Of a DNA stretch of 64,000 nucleotides, positions 11,830-25,240 are shown piece by piece; positions within the stretch are counted from its first letter, which is position 1, and every line of letters begins with the position of its first letter. This DNA is from Chlorops oryzae (taxonomy: Eukaryota > Arthropoda > Insecta > Diptera > Chloropidae): positions 164,927,871-164,991,870 of the forward strand of contig CM035806.1 of assembly GCA_020466095.1 (NCBI GenBank), written 5' to 3'. A model generated the notes under the pieces. That model did no database searches, was not told the DNA's origin, and worked only from the letters and a program-made list of their open reading frames with translations. A program made the position numbers and the translations under genes.

Positions 11830-13340
11830 ACCAATAGACCACGCCTAAGTCACTTAAAAAGCATGGCATAGTTAGTACTAAACATAAAGTCAACAGAAAT
11901 TGTAGCCAATAATCCAGAATCCGGTGCACCCTGTGGAAGACCGAGAACCTGCTGATACACCTTGCCGTTATAATTTAAATAACAACTAAAGTCTAACGAG
12001 TAATGCCATATGAACATGAATAGATTAATTGGAAACACACACTTGAAATTAGGACGTTTACACCACATGTTTAGACACTGGTATACTTTTTGTTTGTCTA
12101 TACGGGTATACATATCCCTGAGATCCAACTTGATGAACTCATAACTTGAACACAAAGGGATTTCATGAAGAGCTGCAACAACCTTATTAGCATCTGCAAC
12201 AATGTTTGGTAGCAAGAGCTTATCAAACACTTCTTTTAGACACACACAAAGGGCTTTTTGGAACGTAAAGCTTAGCCAGCCATATGTTGCACAAATTGGT
12301 CGAATAGGATTGCCCTCTTTATGTATCTTTACGGTACCATATAAAAAGGGCAAACGTGCATACCGATTAGCGGAACGATTTACATCAAATTGATCAGATC
12401 CAAATAAAATCTTTAGCTTTCGAATAGCATAATACCTTCGATTACTTGTAACCACATACATATCTATAATATGTCACTCTCATAGATATTGCGCGGGACG
12501 TATCGCGCCAGTTAGAAAGAGATGTTACTCGGCAGGCAAAAAAAGAGCGAGAGAGAAATATTTTTGGTGAGTACCTAAGTGAAAAATGCTCATTTTGGTG
12601 GGTACCCAATACCGTGTTGAAAAGAGCCAAAATGGAAAAGGCCCCTGAGTGACATATATAGTTATATATGCTTGTAACAGAGATATTTTGTACTTGTGAC
12701 CGTCGCTCCATTTTTGAAAAGAACTCGAAAAATTCACGACGCATTCGAAAAATGGAGGCATAAACTCCGCGTTGCCAACCCTGGCCTGCACTAACTGAAG
12801 TAAATTCCCTTCCTAATGCATCCTTGCTGTACAAAACCCCTGTTAACTCTGCCTGCTTAACCCATTCATCCATTTTATTACGATATTCCTCTCGATACTT
12901 AAGAGCAGTACTTACCCTTATCCGACTGGACTATACAGACTTCAGGATGATTATGTAGAAAATCAGTGACAACTCTAACAAAATGTATTATGGTTTGTTG
13001 TTTTGGGGTTAACGACACACCTTGTTGCAAATACTCTTGTATCAGAGTCGAATAAGTTCCATATAACTCCTTATAATAACACTCATCAATAGAATAACCC
13101 ATCCGTTAACACTCACTATAAAGGTTAGCCATTAATTCTAAAGTCCCATGTACTGGTTGTATAGGAAGGAATGTATTTTGGACCAAAGCTTAAAAGGATT
13201 TCTAACTCAAGGGGTAAATAACAAATGAGTTAAATTTTTAAAACCCCCTGCTACAGCTTTTGGATAATATGTATAATGCAATGTCAGTGGATTCCCAGCC
13301 TCCAAAAATGCCCCAATTTGCGGAGGCACACTTGACACAA
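11830..13340 (-). pseudogene. Penelope-like element reverse transcriptase remnant
   Basis: Read on the minus strand, the N-terminal part (about 13240-12900) gives LWSKIHSF then TSTW, MGYSIDECYYKELYGTY and CIVQSDKGK. After a stop and frame change come YRNKMDEWVKQ and SKDALGREF (about 12890-12780). The RT core at 12461-11850 has LYGTVKIHKEGNPIRPI, then EFIKLDLRDMYTRI and VYQQVLGLPQGAPDSGLLAT. The KIHK.G.P.RPI block plus the preceding SDKG motif are typical of Penelope-like elements rather than LINEs. Stops, frame changes and an insertion of about 310 bp (roughly 12470-12780, part of which recurs at 56335) show that it is dead. The active-site YxDD box and the GIY-YIG endonuclease were not found. 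Confidence 0.6.
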
Positions 13341-14016
13341 CCCCTTGTGCGTTGAATCTATCAGGGCTAAATTTAAAATATATTTACATAAATATTTACG
13401 AGAAATTGATGATGGCCAAAACTTAAACTTTTTTTTTTTTTTAATTTGCCTTTAAAACCCTTTCTGTTATTTTCTGAAAATATACATATATGACGAAATT
13501 TTCACAGCAATTTTGAAAAAAGTTTATATATACCTGGATGGTTCCATCGCCAATGCCGAATAGACTCGATGGCAGTATTGGCGCTTAACGATATCCAAAT
13601 TGACAAATTTTTTTTGAAGAGAAAATACCTAAAATAATGTAAGTTTCCCAATTTTCTACATGATCGGATGATATACTGTATTACTATTATTAACAATTTT
13701 CAATCAACAACTTTTTATTCGAATCTACCCCTTCTTTAAAAATCTACCACCTTTAAAAATTTTCAAGTCCGAGCATTGATCCCTGCCTTTTTTTTTTTTA
13801 ATTTTTGTAGGCCCTGTTCATACAAAATTAAATTTTTACTTGGCACAGTGTACATATATTTAACGTACAGAGTATGATGATGTAGTAATTGTTCTATTCA
13901 AAAATTAAGGTTGAGAAAATTTTGTTACCTCTTATATGTTAATCCGCATAATGCTTATGAGAATTGAAGATTGAAGTAATGAGGCTACATTGAGTGTATA
14001 ACTACTAAGATATCCA
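13341..14016. other. Intergenic, nothing recognised
   Basis: AT-rich sequence with T-runs at about 13430 and 13790. No coding or inverted-repeat structure was recognised. Confidence 0.4.
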
Positions 14017-14129
14017 AGGCTGCAATTATGATGAAGCTAAAGCTGAAGCGTAGGCTGTCATGTGTTTGTTGTAATTTGTTGTTCCGGAAATACAATCAAC
14101 ACATGACAGCTTCACACTAATTGCAGCCT
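14017..14129. repeat. Foldback MITE, 113 bp
   Basis: AGGCTGCAATTATGATGAAGC at 14017 pairs imperfectly with the complement ending 14129, and an inner pair GCTGTCATGTGT/ACATGACAGC continues the stem. The loop is centred near TTGTTCCGG. It is non-coding. Confidence 0.6.
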
Positions 14130-15143
14130 AACGCTCATACAAACGAACAGCGACACGCAAATTTTAAAAATGTCAATAGAGTATGCAGGGAGAGTGAAAA
14201 TATTTTGTTGCTCTGTTATTTTCTTTACAAATACACGATTCAGAAATTTGTCTTTGTTTTTCAAATTTATTTGTTCACAAGAAAGACAACGTTCTACATG
14301 AAAACAACGGTAGGAATTCGTAGAAGGTACCAAGGCAAGAACAAAACAATCGGACTTCTCGCCTCAACATATTGAGAAGTGTTTTTCATTTTGCGCTCAT
14401 AGCCATACGTAAATTTGTATTTGGACGTTTGGATATTTTCTTGTCTTGCTTGTGAAGAGACGATTGAGACGATTTGCTTTCTAATGAGAGCGAACTTTCT
14501 GCTCTTTCTGCCGGTTTGAAATTTTGTGTATTTGAGTGTGTTTGTGTGTCGCGTAAATAGAACGATGAACATGTTGAACGCACATTGAGTTTGCCGGCGT
14601 CAGCTTCTCGCAATTCGACATTGATTTAATAGACGTTATCACGTCAAAAACAATTGTTCAAAACTTCAATTTAGATGACAATCAGCTGTTTTTCATATGC
14701 ACAAATTTTTTCAAGCACTTTGCGATGCGATTGTTCACAAGAATCATAAAATTTGCGAGCGCAAATTTGCGCACCTAAGTGAATCCCACTTATATTATTT
14801 CGGAAATCTAAATATGCTTCTTCATAATGCTATAAACAGAAAAAGGGCGTCAGCGAATATTCGCTCGACGTCGTTGCTTAAAATACACACGGTTATACGA
14901 ATTTGCACACAACACAGCGAATTTCGCCGCGTCAAAACGCCGCAATAGATCTAATTCGAATGGTAGCGCCGGCGACTGACGAATAGCAGAATTTACACAT
15001 CAGAAAACATATGCATTTGTATAAAATCGTTGAGCTTTTGTTTCGAAAATGAGGTTTTGTACTTTCTGCTGGCAATGACTTATATTTTCAATCATATTTT
15101 TTGGAAATTCTGAAAACAGAATGAGTTCGCCATTCGCTGTCAT
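14130..15143. other. Intergenic with unassigned open frames
   Basis: Open frames at 14112-14613 occur on both strands and at 14697-14948 on plus. None shows a recognisable motif, a splice-consistent partner or a distinct codon bias. I see no gene. Confidence 0.35.
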
Positions 15144-15145
15144 TA

Positions 15146-15664
15146 GTGGTATTCAAGCAGATGGGGGGGGGGGGGGCAATTGGAGTGGGCAAATTTTGCA
15201 CTTTTGCATGAACAACCCTCAGAAGAACGAGTGCAAAAGTTCAACGATAACAGCTGTTTGATTTTAAGATCCATACGGACAGTCAAACATGTTTGGTCTT
15301 TCTCATTTATATTACGCAGATATAATTGATATCAAAAAATTAAGATGCAAAAATTTTTTGGAAAGAAAATATTTATTTGTAAAAACGATAGTCGTATTAT
15401 TAAATAGATGCATGGCATTCATTCAATTTCAGTTGTTTTTCACTTATTGAACTTTATAAATCATGGTTTTTGTATTTCTTCATACATTCATACTCATTTG
15501 ACACTGTAGGGTCGCCATAGCACTCATTTGCACACAAAATCGGGCAAATGTTGCACATCAAAATCGATGTGCAATAGTTGCCCAGCTGCGGAAACGATTT
15601 TCCATACAAACCAATTTGCCCAAATGCCCAAGATGCCCAGGATGCCCACCTGCTTGAATACCAC
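15146..15664. mobile_element. MITE with GTGGTATTCAAGCA ends, 519 bp
   Basis: Terminal inverted repeats GTGGTATTCAAGCA (15146) and TGCTTGAATACCAC (to 15664) are flanked by TA on both sides; ATT also fits as a 3-bp target if the repeat is extended by one base. The interior contains a G-run at about 15163-15176 and shorter palindromes around TGCAAAAGT. It abuts the related element at 15670. Confidence 0.65.
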
Positions 15665-15669
15665 TATTA

Positions 15670-15787
15670 GTGGTATTCAAGCAACAGTGCAAATCGCAGT
15701 GTGCAATATTTGCACTGCTTTTTTTGTACGCAATTTGACAAGTGCAAATATTGCACACTGCGATTTGCACTGTTGCTTGAATACCAC
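15670..15787. repeat. Nearly perfect foldback relative of the 15146 element, 118 bp
   Basis: It has the same 14-bp ends as the preceding element but consists almost entirely of two arms of about 50 bp (through CAGTGCAAATCGCAGTGTGC and its complement) around an 18-bp loop. It is flanked by TA. The short, highly symmetric form suggests a foldback derivative of the same family. Confidence 0.7.
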
Positions 15788-15874
15788 TATTGTGTTCGTT
15801 CACCCGCGCAAATTCTTCGGCATTAGAAGAGAATATTTAGCCAAATATGGCAGCACTATTTTTATGACGAGAAG

Positions 15875-16587
15875 GCGCCCGTTTAGACGTATTTGCAACA
15901 TCGTTCAATTATCAGATTCCCTTTTCATGTTTCGTTCGTGTTCACACAGCCAAAATTTGCTTCGTTCAACAAATGCTTCAACATTTTATATTTCGACGTT
16001 TCCCTCTTGCGCGTAGGAACGATGTTAGAAATGAAAGAAAATAAATTCCTTATGCATCTCTCAAAAAGGATTGATTTTCCGAATGTATTGAACGCAAATA
16101 CAACAATGCAATTTTAACAATTTCAAAACAACAAAAACTATTTAATATTGCTTGGATATGTTTTTTTTTATTTTCATCTAAATGTATAAATAAGAGAGAT
16201 TGTACCAGTTATAAGATTTATTTAAAAAAAATCAAAAATAATCCTCATTGCTTGATTTTTATTATTTTCCGTTCAAAAATAAAAATCAAATTTCGAATTT
16301 AAAATTATTAAAAAGCTAATAAAATGAAAAATATCAAAAAAGATGCAAAAAAAAAAAACAAACAAAATTTTTAGCTAAGACATTCGAACCTTTCCGCTCG
16401 AATGACAAAAATATTTGAAGCAAATGTAAAAATCGCACAGGGGTTGTTTTCAAGTTTCACGCTAAGAATATAGGCACAAAGAGAATAGCCGAGTACGTTC
16501 AACAAAAACCATCTTCCTCTCCCCGCTAGCGTCTCTCCCACAAACTGCGTTTTATTGAACGATGTTGAAGCACGTCTAAACGGGCGC
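15875..16587. mobile_element. TIR element with GCGCCCGTTTAGACGT ends, 713 bp
   Basis: Terminal inverted repeats of about 35 bp run from GCGCCCGTTTAGACGT (15875) and from ACGTCTAAACGGGCGC (to 16587), continuing inward through CATCGTTCAAT/ATTGAACGATG. The interior is AT-rich and carries no transposase. I see no clear target duplication. Confidence 0.6.
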
Positions 16588-16984
16588 AAAGCTGCTGTTG
16601 AGAAAAGAGTGATAAATGAATTCCGGCTGGGATGCTATTGATAAAAAACGTTTAGCAACAATGAATTGGGGAAAAACATTTCTAACTCATCATATAGTAA
16701 TTGGCACTCCTTCACTTTATGTGGCCGTTCGAGTTTTTTTTTTCGTTTTCCCCTATATATAGGGAATTTTGCGCTGATTTCAAATTCGAAATCCGTTTTT
16801 GTCGGTCGCGCCCAGTTTGGGAGATATCGCGTTTTGAAATTTGCCGAAAATCGCACTAAGTTTTCATTTGTCTTGATGTTTTTGGAGTTGCCACACTAAC
16901 TGATATTCGACTATGTTGTAGTTTATTGTTCTTGTTACCATACTTCTCTAAGAATATATAGCGCGATATTATACTTGTAATTTA
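16588..16984. other. Intergenic, nothing recognised
   Basis: Short overlapping frames on both strands (16635-16899) without any family signal. Confidence 0.35.
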
Positions 16985-16999
16985 TTTTTTTTTTTACAA

Positions 17000-17286
17000 A
17001 AAGAGTTGCGTTTGCAGTTACCGCGAAGCTTCGTTCGCGGCCCACGCGAAAAAAAGGGATTGTACCCCAATTGGACAGGACCAACAGTAGGGAAAAATAG
17101 TAACTTTTTAACGTTGAAAGCTGCACAAGGACTTAAAGCTTTGTGCAAAAGAGTTAGCGTTTGACAGTTACCGCGAAGGCCGCTTCGCGGCCCACGCGGA
17201 AACAAAAAGGATTGTACCCCTTGGACAGGACCGAAAGTAAGGAAAAATATAAACTTTTACGTTCAAAGCTGCACAAGGGCTTTCTG
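17000..17286. repeat. Two tandem copies of a ~145-bp repeat
   Basis: A unit containing CAGTTACCGCGAAG, a CGCGGCCCACGCG palindrome, GGATTGTACCCC, TTGGACAGGACC and AAAGCTGCACAAGG occurs twice head to tail (about 17000-17145 and 17148-17286). The copies differ by substitutions and small indels. Confidence 0.7.
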
Positions 17287-17832
17287 CAAAATTGCCCGAT
17301 TTTTCATGAAAATGTTTAACGTTTTGGGAACGAACGAGTCTTGTATTTACAAAATTGTGAGGTTTTTCGACAAATTTGGTCTTCTATCATTTAGCAGGTT
17401 TTTAATAGAAAGTATATTTTTCTGTTTTTAAAAAGAGTGATCACAATGAAATTTACCAACTGGTAGATTTTTTCATGCACGTAAAAATAAATCTACCAAA
17501 TTGGTACATTTCTCAACAATGATGGTATGGCAGCGAACAATGATTTGGCTGTAACTCATTTTCATATAGTTTACATTGTGTTTTCATACAGTTTATGTGA
17601 TATAACTTCTAAAGTAAACGCGACCGACAATTATACGGATTTGCAGATTTGGAATTGGGTAGCCATTCATCAGTCTAAGTACGAAATTTCGTGCGCGAAG
17701 CTGTGATGGCCACATAAACTAAAGATATGCCGAATTTCTTCTACATGCGTGCATGCGAAATTCGGTAGCATCTTATCTTATCTTATGGTTCTAGTTGATT
17801 GAGCGAAGAAAAAAAGGTTCTTACATTTCAAA

Positions 17833-19759
<1,927 letters not shown>

Positions 19760-20890
19760 CTTTGTCGTCTTTGTATTAATGGTAAAATTTAAATGAATCT
19801 TATTAATTATTCAAATATTTATATAACATTCTTTTTCTTTTATTTAAGCGGAAGTTATGACAGCAATTCAAATATACCTTTGTCAACCGTATGACCGCAT
19901 TATTGTATATATATATATATATATATCATATAATCGTTCAATTTTTTTTGTCCAAAAATATTTGTTTTTAAATTTTATTACTTTTTGGGTTATGCGGCAA
20001 TCCTCTAACCGAACTAAAACAGCGTGAACGTTGGATTTTATTCACATTTTCGATTTATATTTTGTATAAAATATTATAATTAAAAATAATAGTTACTGTA
20101 AAATAGATTAAATAATATCAACGTAAAATATGCGAAGCTGCATGACTACCAATAATTTCAATATGAAGGGAACAATCGTTTGATCAGTCTCCTTATGCTG
20201 GTTATAGACACATCAAATGCTTGTCAAGCATGTATTAGAGCGTATTAGTGAATAATCATGCCTATTATGTATTCCGACGGATCGAATATTACAAGCATTT
20301 GCACAAATCCATAAAATTTATTAATAAATCCTCAGATACACACACGGTACAATCCATGTACGCGCAAACCGATTCCGATCCGGATCCGGATCTGAATCCG
20401 ATCCCAGTAAAATCTCGATAAAAAATAGCCCTTTTTTACCTACACACTAAACAACAGGGTTGGAACTTTACTGCAATTGCAGTAGATCTACTGCGTTTTT
20501 TTTTTTTTAAATTTTTGACATCTACTGCGACACTTCGAAAAGCTTAATATCTACTGCGATTTTCGTCCCTGGTGTCACTCGATTTTTTTTTTTTTTTTTT
20601 TTTTTTGTCAAACAAAACTTAACGATAACTACCAAAAAAGTACCAATTTTGGTTATATATTATCAACACCGCATTTCTATTTGTAACAAAGATACTATTG
20701 TTGTCCTTGTTTAACATCTTGGATTTTCCATTGAAGCTTATATGTCGCGATATTAACAGGTTTGACAGCTGATATAACAGAAAAAAATCTTGTCAAAAGT
20801 CTTCGCTTCACATTGGAAGACGCCGGAATATGGAGAAATATTTACATGAAATGTACTTTTTGTTTATTTTTTCTTTTTATTTGAAAAGAA

Positions 20891-22312
20891 TCTATATATA
20901 TAAAAATGGATGTTTGTATATTTGTGATCGATGGACGCCGAAACCGCTCGACCGATTTTTATGAAAATTGGTATCGTTATACTTACGTATGGTACGTGAG
21001 AGAAGGTTTATGGTTTATTTGATATCCGCTAAATGAGTAGTACGAACGAAGTCCAATTGGTAAGTTTTAAACCACATTTGCATTAAGTATGATAAAATGG
21101 TAGTATAACTGTTTATGGAAAGCTTTTACGATAAGAATATAATGTAGCTATTAATAAATTTACAAGAATGTACTTACCACATAACCGCGAAATTGAAAAT
21201 CTTAAATATGATTTTTATTGGAAATTTAAAAAAAGTTGATGTACTGATCGTTGGACCCAAATGACTTTGTTAAGACTTCTTGATATTAATGGATAGTGGA
21301 AATTTAAATTGAGATGTGTATTACGCAGAAATTGGCAATATTTTAAACCACTTATCTTAAATTGTGAACGGAGTATCGTTAAAGTCTTGTAATTGACGTT
21401 ATGTTATATTATGTAACAGGTATAATCTTATGAAAGAATTTGTTTAAATTTATTACTTTTTGGTTAATCGGAATCCTCTAACCGAATAAAACAGCGTGAA
21501 GTTGGATTTTGTCACATTTCGATTTAATATTTTGATAAAATTGATAATGAAAAATAAAGTCTGGAAAATGGAGTAAAGAATATCAACGTAAAATATGCGA
21601 AAGCTGCATGACTAGCAATAGATTTAATATGAAGGGAAAATCGTTTGATGTCTCCTTATGCGGTTATAGACACGATGCAAATGCTTGTCAACAATATTAG
21701 AGCGAGTTAGTGAATGAATCATGCGCTATTAGGATGTCGACGGATGAAATTACAAGATTTGCACAAATCGCATAGAAATTTATTAATAGAATTCTTATAA
21801 TCCGTAAATATGTGCATCCGTTTAGATCGGATGGATCGATCCCATAAAATCTGATAACGAAAATAGCACTTTTTGTACCTACAACTAAACAACAGTTGGA
21901 ACTTTACTGCAATTCATAATAGGTTTTTTTTTTTAAATTTTTGACATTACGCGTACATTCGAAAAGCTTAATATCTCTGCGATTTTCGATTGGTGTCACT
22001 GATTTTTTAAGTTTTTTTTATGTTAATTTTTTGTCAAAATCCTACATAACTATCAAAAGTACAATTTGGTTCTTATTTCACAGGATCGCATTCTGATATT
22101 CAACAAAGATGTAGACGGCAAATGTAAATCTGATCTTTGAACCATTTGAAGGTTATTTTATTTATTGAATATTAAAAAAATTAAGAAGTTTGTAAATCTG
22201 TCTGTCACGAACGTAAAATATTGAAAATTATTCATATGCAATAAAATACTTTGAGTTTCCATTAAATCGACTTTCAATTTTGGGCGTAGCAACGCGCGCC
22301 GGGTAACGCTAG
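20891..22312 (+). mobile_element. Helitron (non-autonomous) carrying captured local DNA
   Basis: It begins TCTATATATATAAAAATGG after an A and ends CGCCGGGTAACGCTAG before a T. These are the TC...CTAG termini and A|T insertion site of Helitrons, with a GC-rich subterminal CGCGCGCCGGG near the 3' end. The first 200 bases contain the ACCGCTCGACCGATTTTTATG phrase common in insect Helitrons. There is no Rep/helicase gene. The middle (about 21140-22113) is a degraded copy of sequence found just upstream in this window, listed separately. Confidence 0.75.
21140..22113 (+). pseudogene. Decayed copy of NSUN6 3' exon and downstream DNA inside the Helitron
   Basis: It aligns co-linearly with about 19560-20695. 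Landmarks shared in order are AAGAATATAA, the last-exon region ending CCCA(A/C)ATGACTTTGT, AATCCTCTAACCGAA, AAAACAGCGTGAA, ATATCAACGTAAAATATGCG, GAAAAGCTTAATATCT and the left end of the hAT MITE (GTTGGAACTTTACTGCAATT). The coding part has lost its frame. Differences are mostly scattered one-base insertions and deletions. The match fades at both ends, so the limits are approximate. Confidence 0.65.
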
Positions 22313-22696
22313 TAAAATATATTTTTGTTATAAAAAAACAGATTTGTAATGATTTTCTTTTTTTACTGCGCAAAATTCAAATCTATTGCCCTTTTTTGTT
22401 AAAACTGCTGCACTTTCTTCTTCGCCAAGTTCCAACCCTGCTATACAAAGAGCTTCTATAAACATCACCGAAAATCGAAATTTATTAATGTAGGCGCAAA
22501 TGTACGCGCAAGAACAAAAACAGGTATACACACTACACAATATGCATGTACAAAGATGGTTTTGTGCAACTTCTTGTATCCCATACCCACACTATCACAT
22601 GCTTGACAAGCATTGGATGTGACTACACCACGCTTAAGTAACGCATATTTATTTCAAAAGACATTATTCCATCCGCTATCGGTAGTTTGATAATCT

Positions 22697-23036
22697 GGCC
22701 TTTTACACTAGTCAATTATTGACCTCAATTCTCACTCTTGGAGCGAACAAATTGTGGAAATTTTGATAAAAATTTAATCGTTTTTTGGTTGCACGTACTC
22801 GGTCCATCGTTTCAGGGCCAAGGTACAATAGCCCGAGAGAAAGTGGGAGAGAGAGAGAGAGAGAGAGATACAGAGATATAGAGGGAGAACGAGACAGAGA
22901 CTGTTTCACGCACGACACTCGGACTATTGTACCTTGGCCCTCATTCGTGCTCTCTTTCCTACGTAAAAGCACGAAATCAACTCTACAAGCAAATAAAAAT
23001 AAGAATTAATGTCAATAATTGACTAGTGAAAAGGCC
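22697..23036. repeat. Nested palindromic element, 340 bp
   Basis: Outer arms of 26-27 bp (GGCCTTTTACACTAGTCAAT at 22697, complement ending 23036) enclose an inner pair, GGGCCAAGGTACAATAGC at 22815 with its complement ending 22940. A (GA)n tract at about 22849-22868 lies between the inner arms. It is non-coding. The right arm is cut by the hAT MITE at 23037, whose 8-bp target AAAAGGCC is part of the arm. Confidence 0.65.
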
Positions 23037-23388
23037 CAGTGATGCCAGATTGTGGGTTTTTCCCCATATTGTGGGTTTTTTCACTCAAAAAACGTGACAT
23101 GGGGAAAAGTATGGGTAATTTCGAAATCGAAATTTATGCACTACATTTAAGGTATATTTACTAATACAATTTTAAGTTACTTTTATTTTTTTGTTATTTT
23201 CTTGATACTTTTATTAAAATATTAAAATATTGCGTTTAAATCCAATGTTCAATTTTGAAATCGGTACGCCCATATTTTCAAAAAATCATTCTGGGTTTTT
23301 TCGTGGGTTTTTATTTTTTGAAAATGGGGAAAAATGGGTTTTTTCCAATATATGAGGGTTTTTTTATCGATAAAATCTGGCATCACTG
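23037..23388. mobile_element. hAT MITE, 352 bp (copy A)
   Basis: The ends CAGTGATGCCAGA and TCTGGCATCACTG are inverted repeats flanked by a perfect 8-bp duplication AAAAGGCC (23029-23036 and 23389-23396). The interior is rich in GTGGGTTTTT-type runs and non-coding. A second copy in reverse orientation lies at 45207-45548. Confidence 0.85.
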
Positions 23389-23398
23389 AAAAGGCCTC

Positions 23399-23491
23399 AA
23401 TTCGTTAGTCGATACTTTTTTATTCACTTTGTTTTTGTATCAAATTACAAAAACCAACCCCTAATAAAAAAAAAGTATCGACTAACGAATT
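23399..23491. repeat. Short foldback, 93 bp
   Basis: AATTCGTTAGTCGATACTTT at 23399 pairs with the complement ending 23491, with a T/A-rich loop. Confidence 0.6.
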
Positions 23492-23679
23492 ATCAAACTA
23501 TCGAAATCGGTGTGAGTACCCCTAATGTTTCAAAAAAAAAAAAAAAAAGTGTTCTTCTAATATTGAACCGATATTTTAAAATCAATTAATTTTTTATTTT
23601 TATTTTTTGTAGTTTTTGGATATTTGAAATATTTTTACTACAATTTTTGATATCATAAATACAACCCTGAATCGTTCAA

Positions 23680-25135
23680 AATGCAACGCCGAAGACAACG
23701 ACAAGAACAGAATATGCATAAAGAAAATACGAGTCTGCGGTATCCGCCATTTTAAAATCGCAGCGCCCCGTATGGACAAAACTCAATACTTTCGCACCGC
23801 TCATTTGGTACAGCAACTACACGGAATCGACGAATGTTTGTAACGTTTCTCAGGCGCACTAAGCATTCAAAAATAGAAAAGAAGTTAATTCAATTGTGGA
23901 AAATACGATAAGGAACTCCAATTGAATTGTAATTTTGCATAACGAGCAACGCTTTGTCTTGTCAGTCGTTTTGGATGTTAACAACGCGAAGTGAAGAAGC
24001 ACTGTGAACCAAACCGACGAAATCGAAACTGAATTTCGACATTATGTGCATAATTATGTCCGGAATAAATTAAAATAAAAAGTGGAAAGGAAAGGAGCGC
24101 AGTAAATTTGGTCGAGAAAGAAAGTTGTAAGGATTTTTCAATTGAAATTACGTTCTTTTGAATAGAAAAAGCAAAAGCAAAAGCAAAAGAATAATTCGCG
24201 CGTCTCTAGGTTAGCTTGGAAATCGTGGCATAAAACCGAATTTGCAAAAAGAATCCGAAAAACCAAGAGCAGTGGTGTTCTATCGGAAATATCCGCCATC
24301 ATTGGCGCAAAGGTAATTGTATGGCGATGCCAATTTCGCCATTGAATTTTCTTTCTATATTCGTATTGGGGGAATAGAAATTACGAACTGAATTTTTGCA
24401 TTTAAAAAAAAAATTATAATAGACGATTCAACGAGTGTCTCTTTCTCTGTTGACTGTACCCTGAGGGCGCGAAAAAGAGAGCTGCTTATACTGTAGCGAG
24501 CGAGCGTGTGTTGTTGTTGCTGCTTTTTGCGTGGTATTGAGTACATATACTCGATACGATTTCTTCTTCTCTGTTGTGTTTGAGTGGAAATACGCTTGCT
24601 GCTTTCAAATGAACGAATACGAGAAAGACGTAGCGTAAAATATGAAAAAGAAAGAGAAAACAAGCACATCAGGTTATGTTTATTGGCGCCAAAAAAACAA
24701 CAATGAATTTTATTTGATTTCTTGCATCCTTATGCCAATTTTAACATACAATGAAGTGAAGGCATCGCCTTTTTAGACGAAAAATATATGAAACTAACAA
24801 AATATCAAGGTGTATTTAATAAGGTTATAGCGGTTCGACACAAAAGAAAAACAATTCTAAAATAAACACATTGCTCCTTGTTGTTGCAAAGAAATTCATA
24901 ATTCAAAATTCAAAAAAATTTCATATAGTTTTGACAGTTCAGTTTCAGGAAGAAGAAAACAAATTTGATATTAACTCCAACCTTTTTAAATACGCCTTGA
25001 CAAAATATATATTCAATATTCGCTTGTTGGATATTTGTTTTTGAATGAACGAAGCATTTCAATTGAAAAAATACCTGGGAATAACTTAAGACGTAGAGCT
25101 ATTATTATTTTTGACATATCAATGCCTGCTTTTAT

Positions 25136-25176
<41 letters not shown>

Positions 25177-25240
25177 ACGTTTCTTTGCGTTTTTACTTTT
25201 AGCTACCATTATTTATACCGAAATTTCATAAAAACTAAGG
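23680..25240 (+). promoter_or_regulatory. Probable promoter and 5' UTR of the Chromator-like gene
   Basis: GC content rises at 23680-24310 and the sequence is free of repeats, as expected around a promoter. A plausible 5' UTR exon ends at AAAG|GTAATT (about 24311). The next acceptor, TTTTAG|CTACC at about 25202, would lead straight into the start codon at 25241. An A-run of about 33 (25141-25174) lies in this putative intron. The start site is not determined. Confidence 0.45.

Larger units (their letters stand above)
20455..22440. mobile_element. hAT-type MITE interrupted by a Helitron
   Basis: The ends CAGGGTTGGAACTT (20455) and AAGTTCCAACCCTG (to 22440) are inverted repeats flanked by CTAAACAA (20447-20454) and CTATACAA (22441-22448), an 8-bp target duplication with one mismatch, as expected for hAT. 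Removing the 1422-bp Helitron inside leaves a host element of about 564 bp, a normal MITE size. No hAT transposase is present. Confidence 0.7.

Noticed and set aside
11850..12461. LINE or telomerase-like assignment for the RT relic
   Set aside because: GLPQG alone would fit LINEs, but the KIHKEGNPIRPI block and the SDKG motif upstream favour a Penelope-like element.
15528..16016. 162-codon plus frame and 81-codon minus frame
   Set aside because: They run through the two palindromic MITEs; similar peptides appear on both strands because of the inverted repeats.
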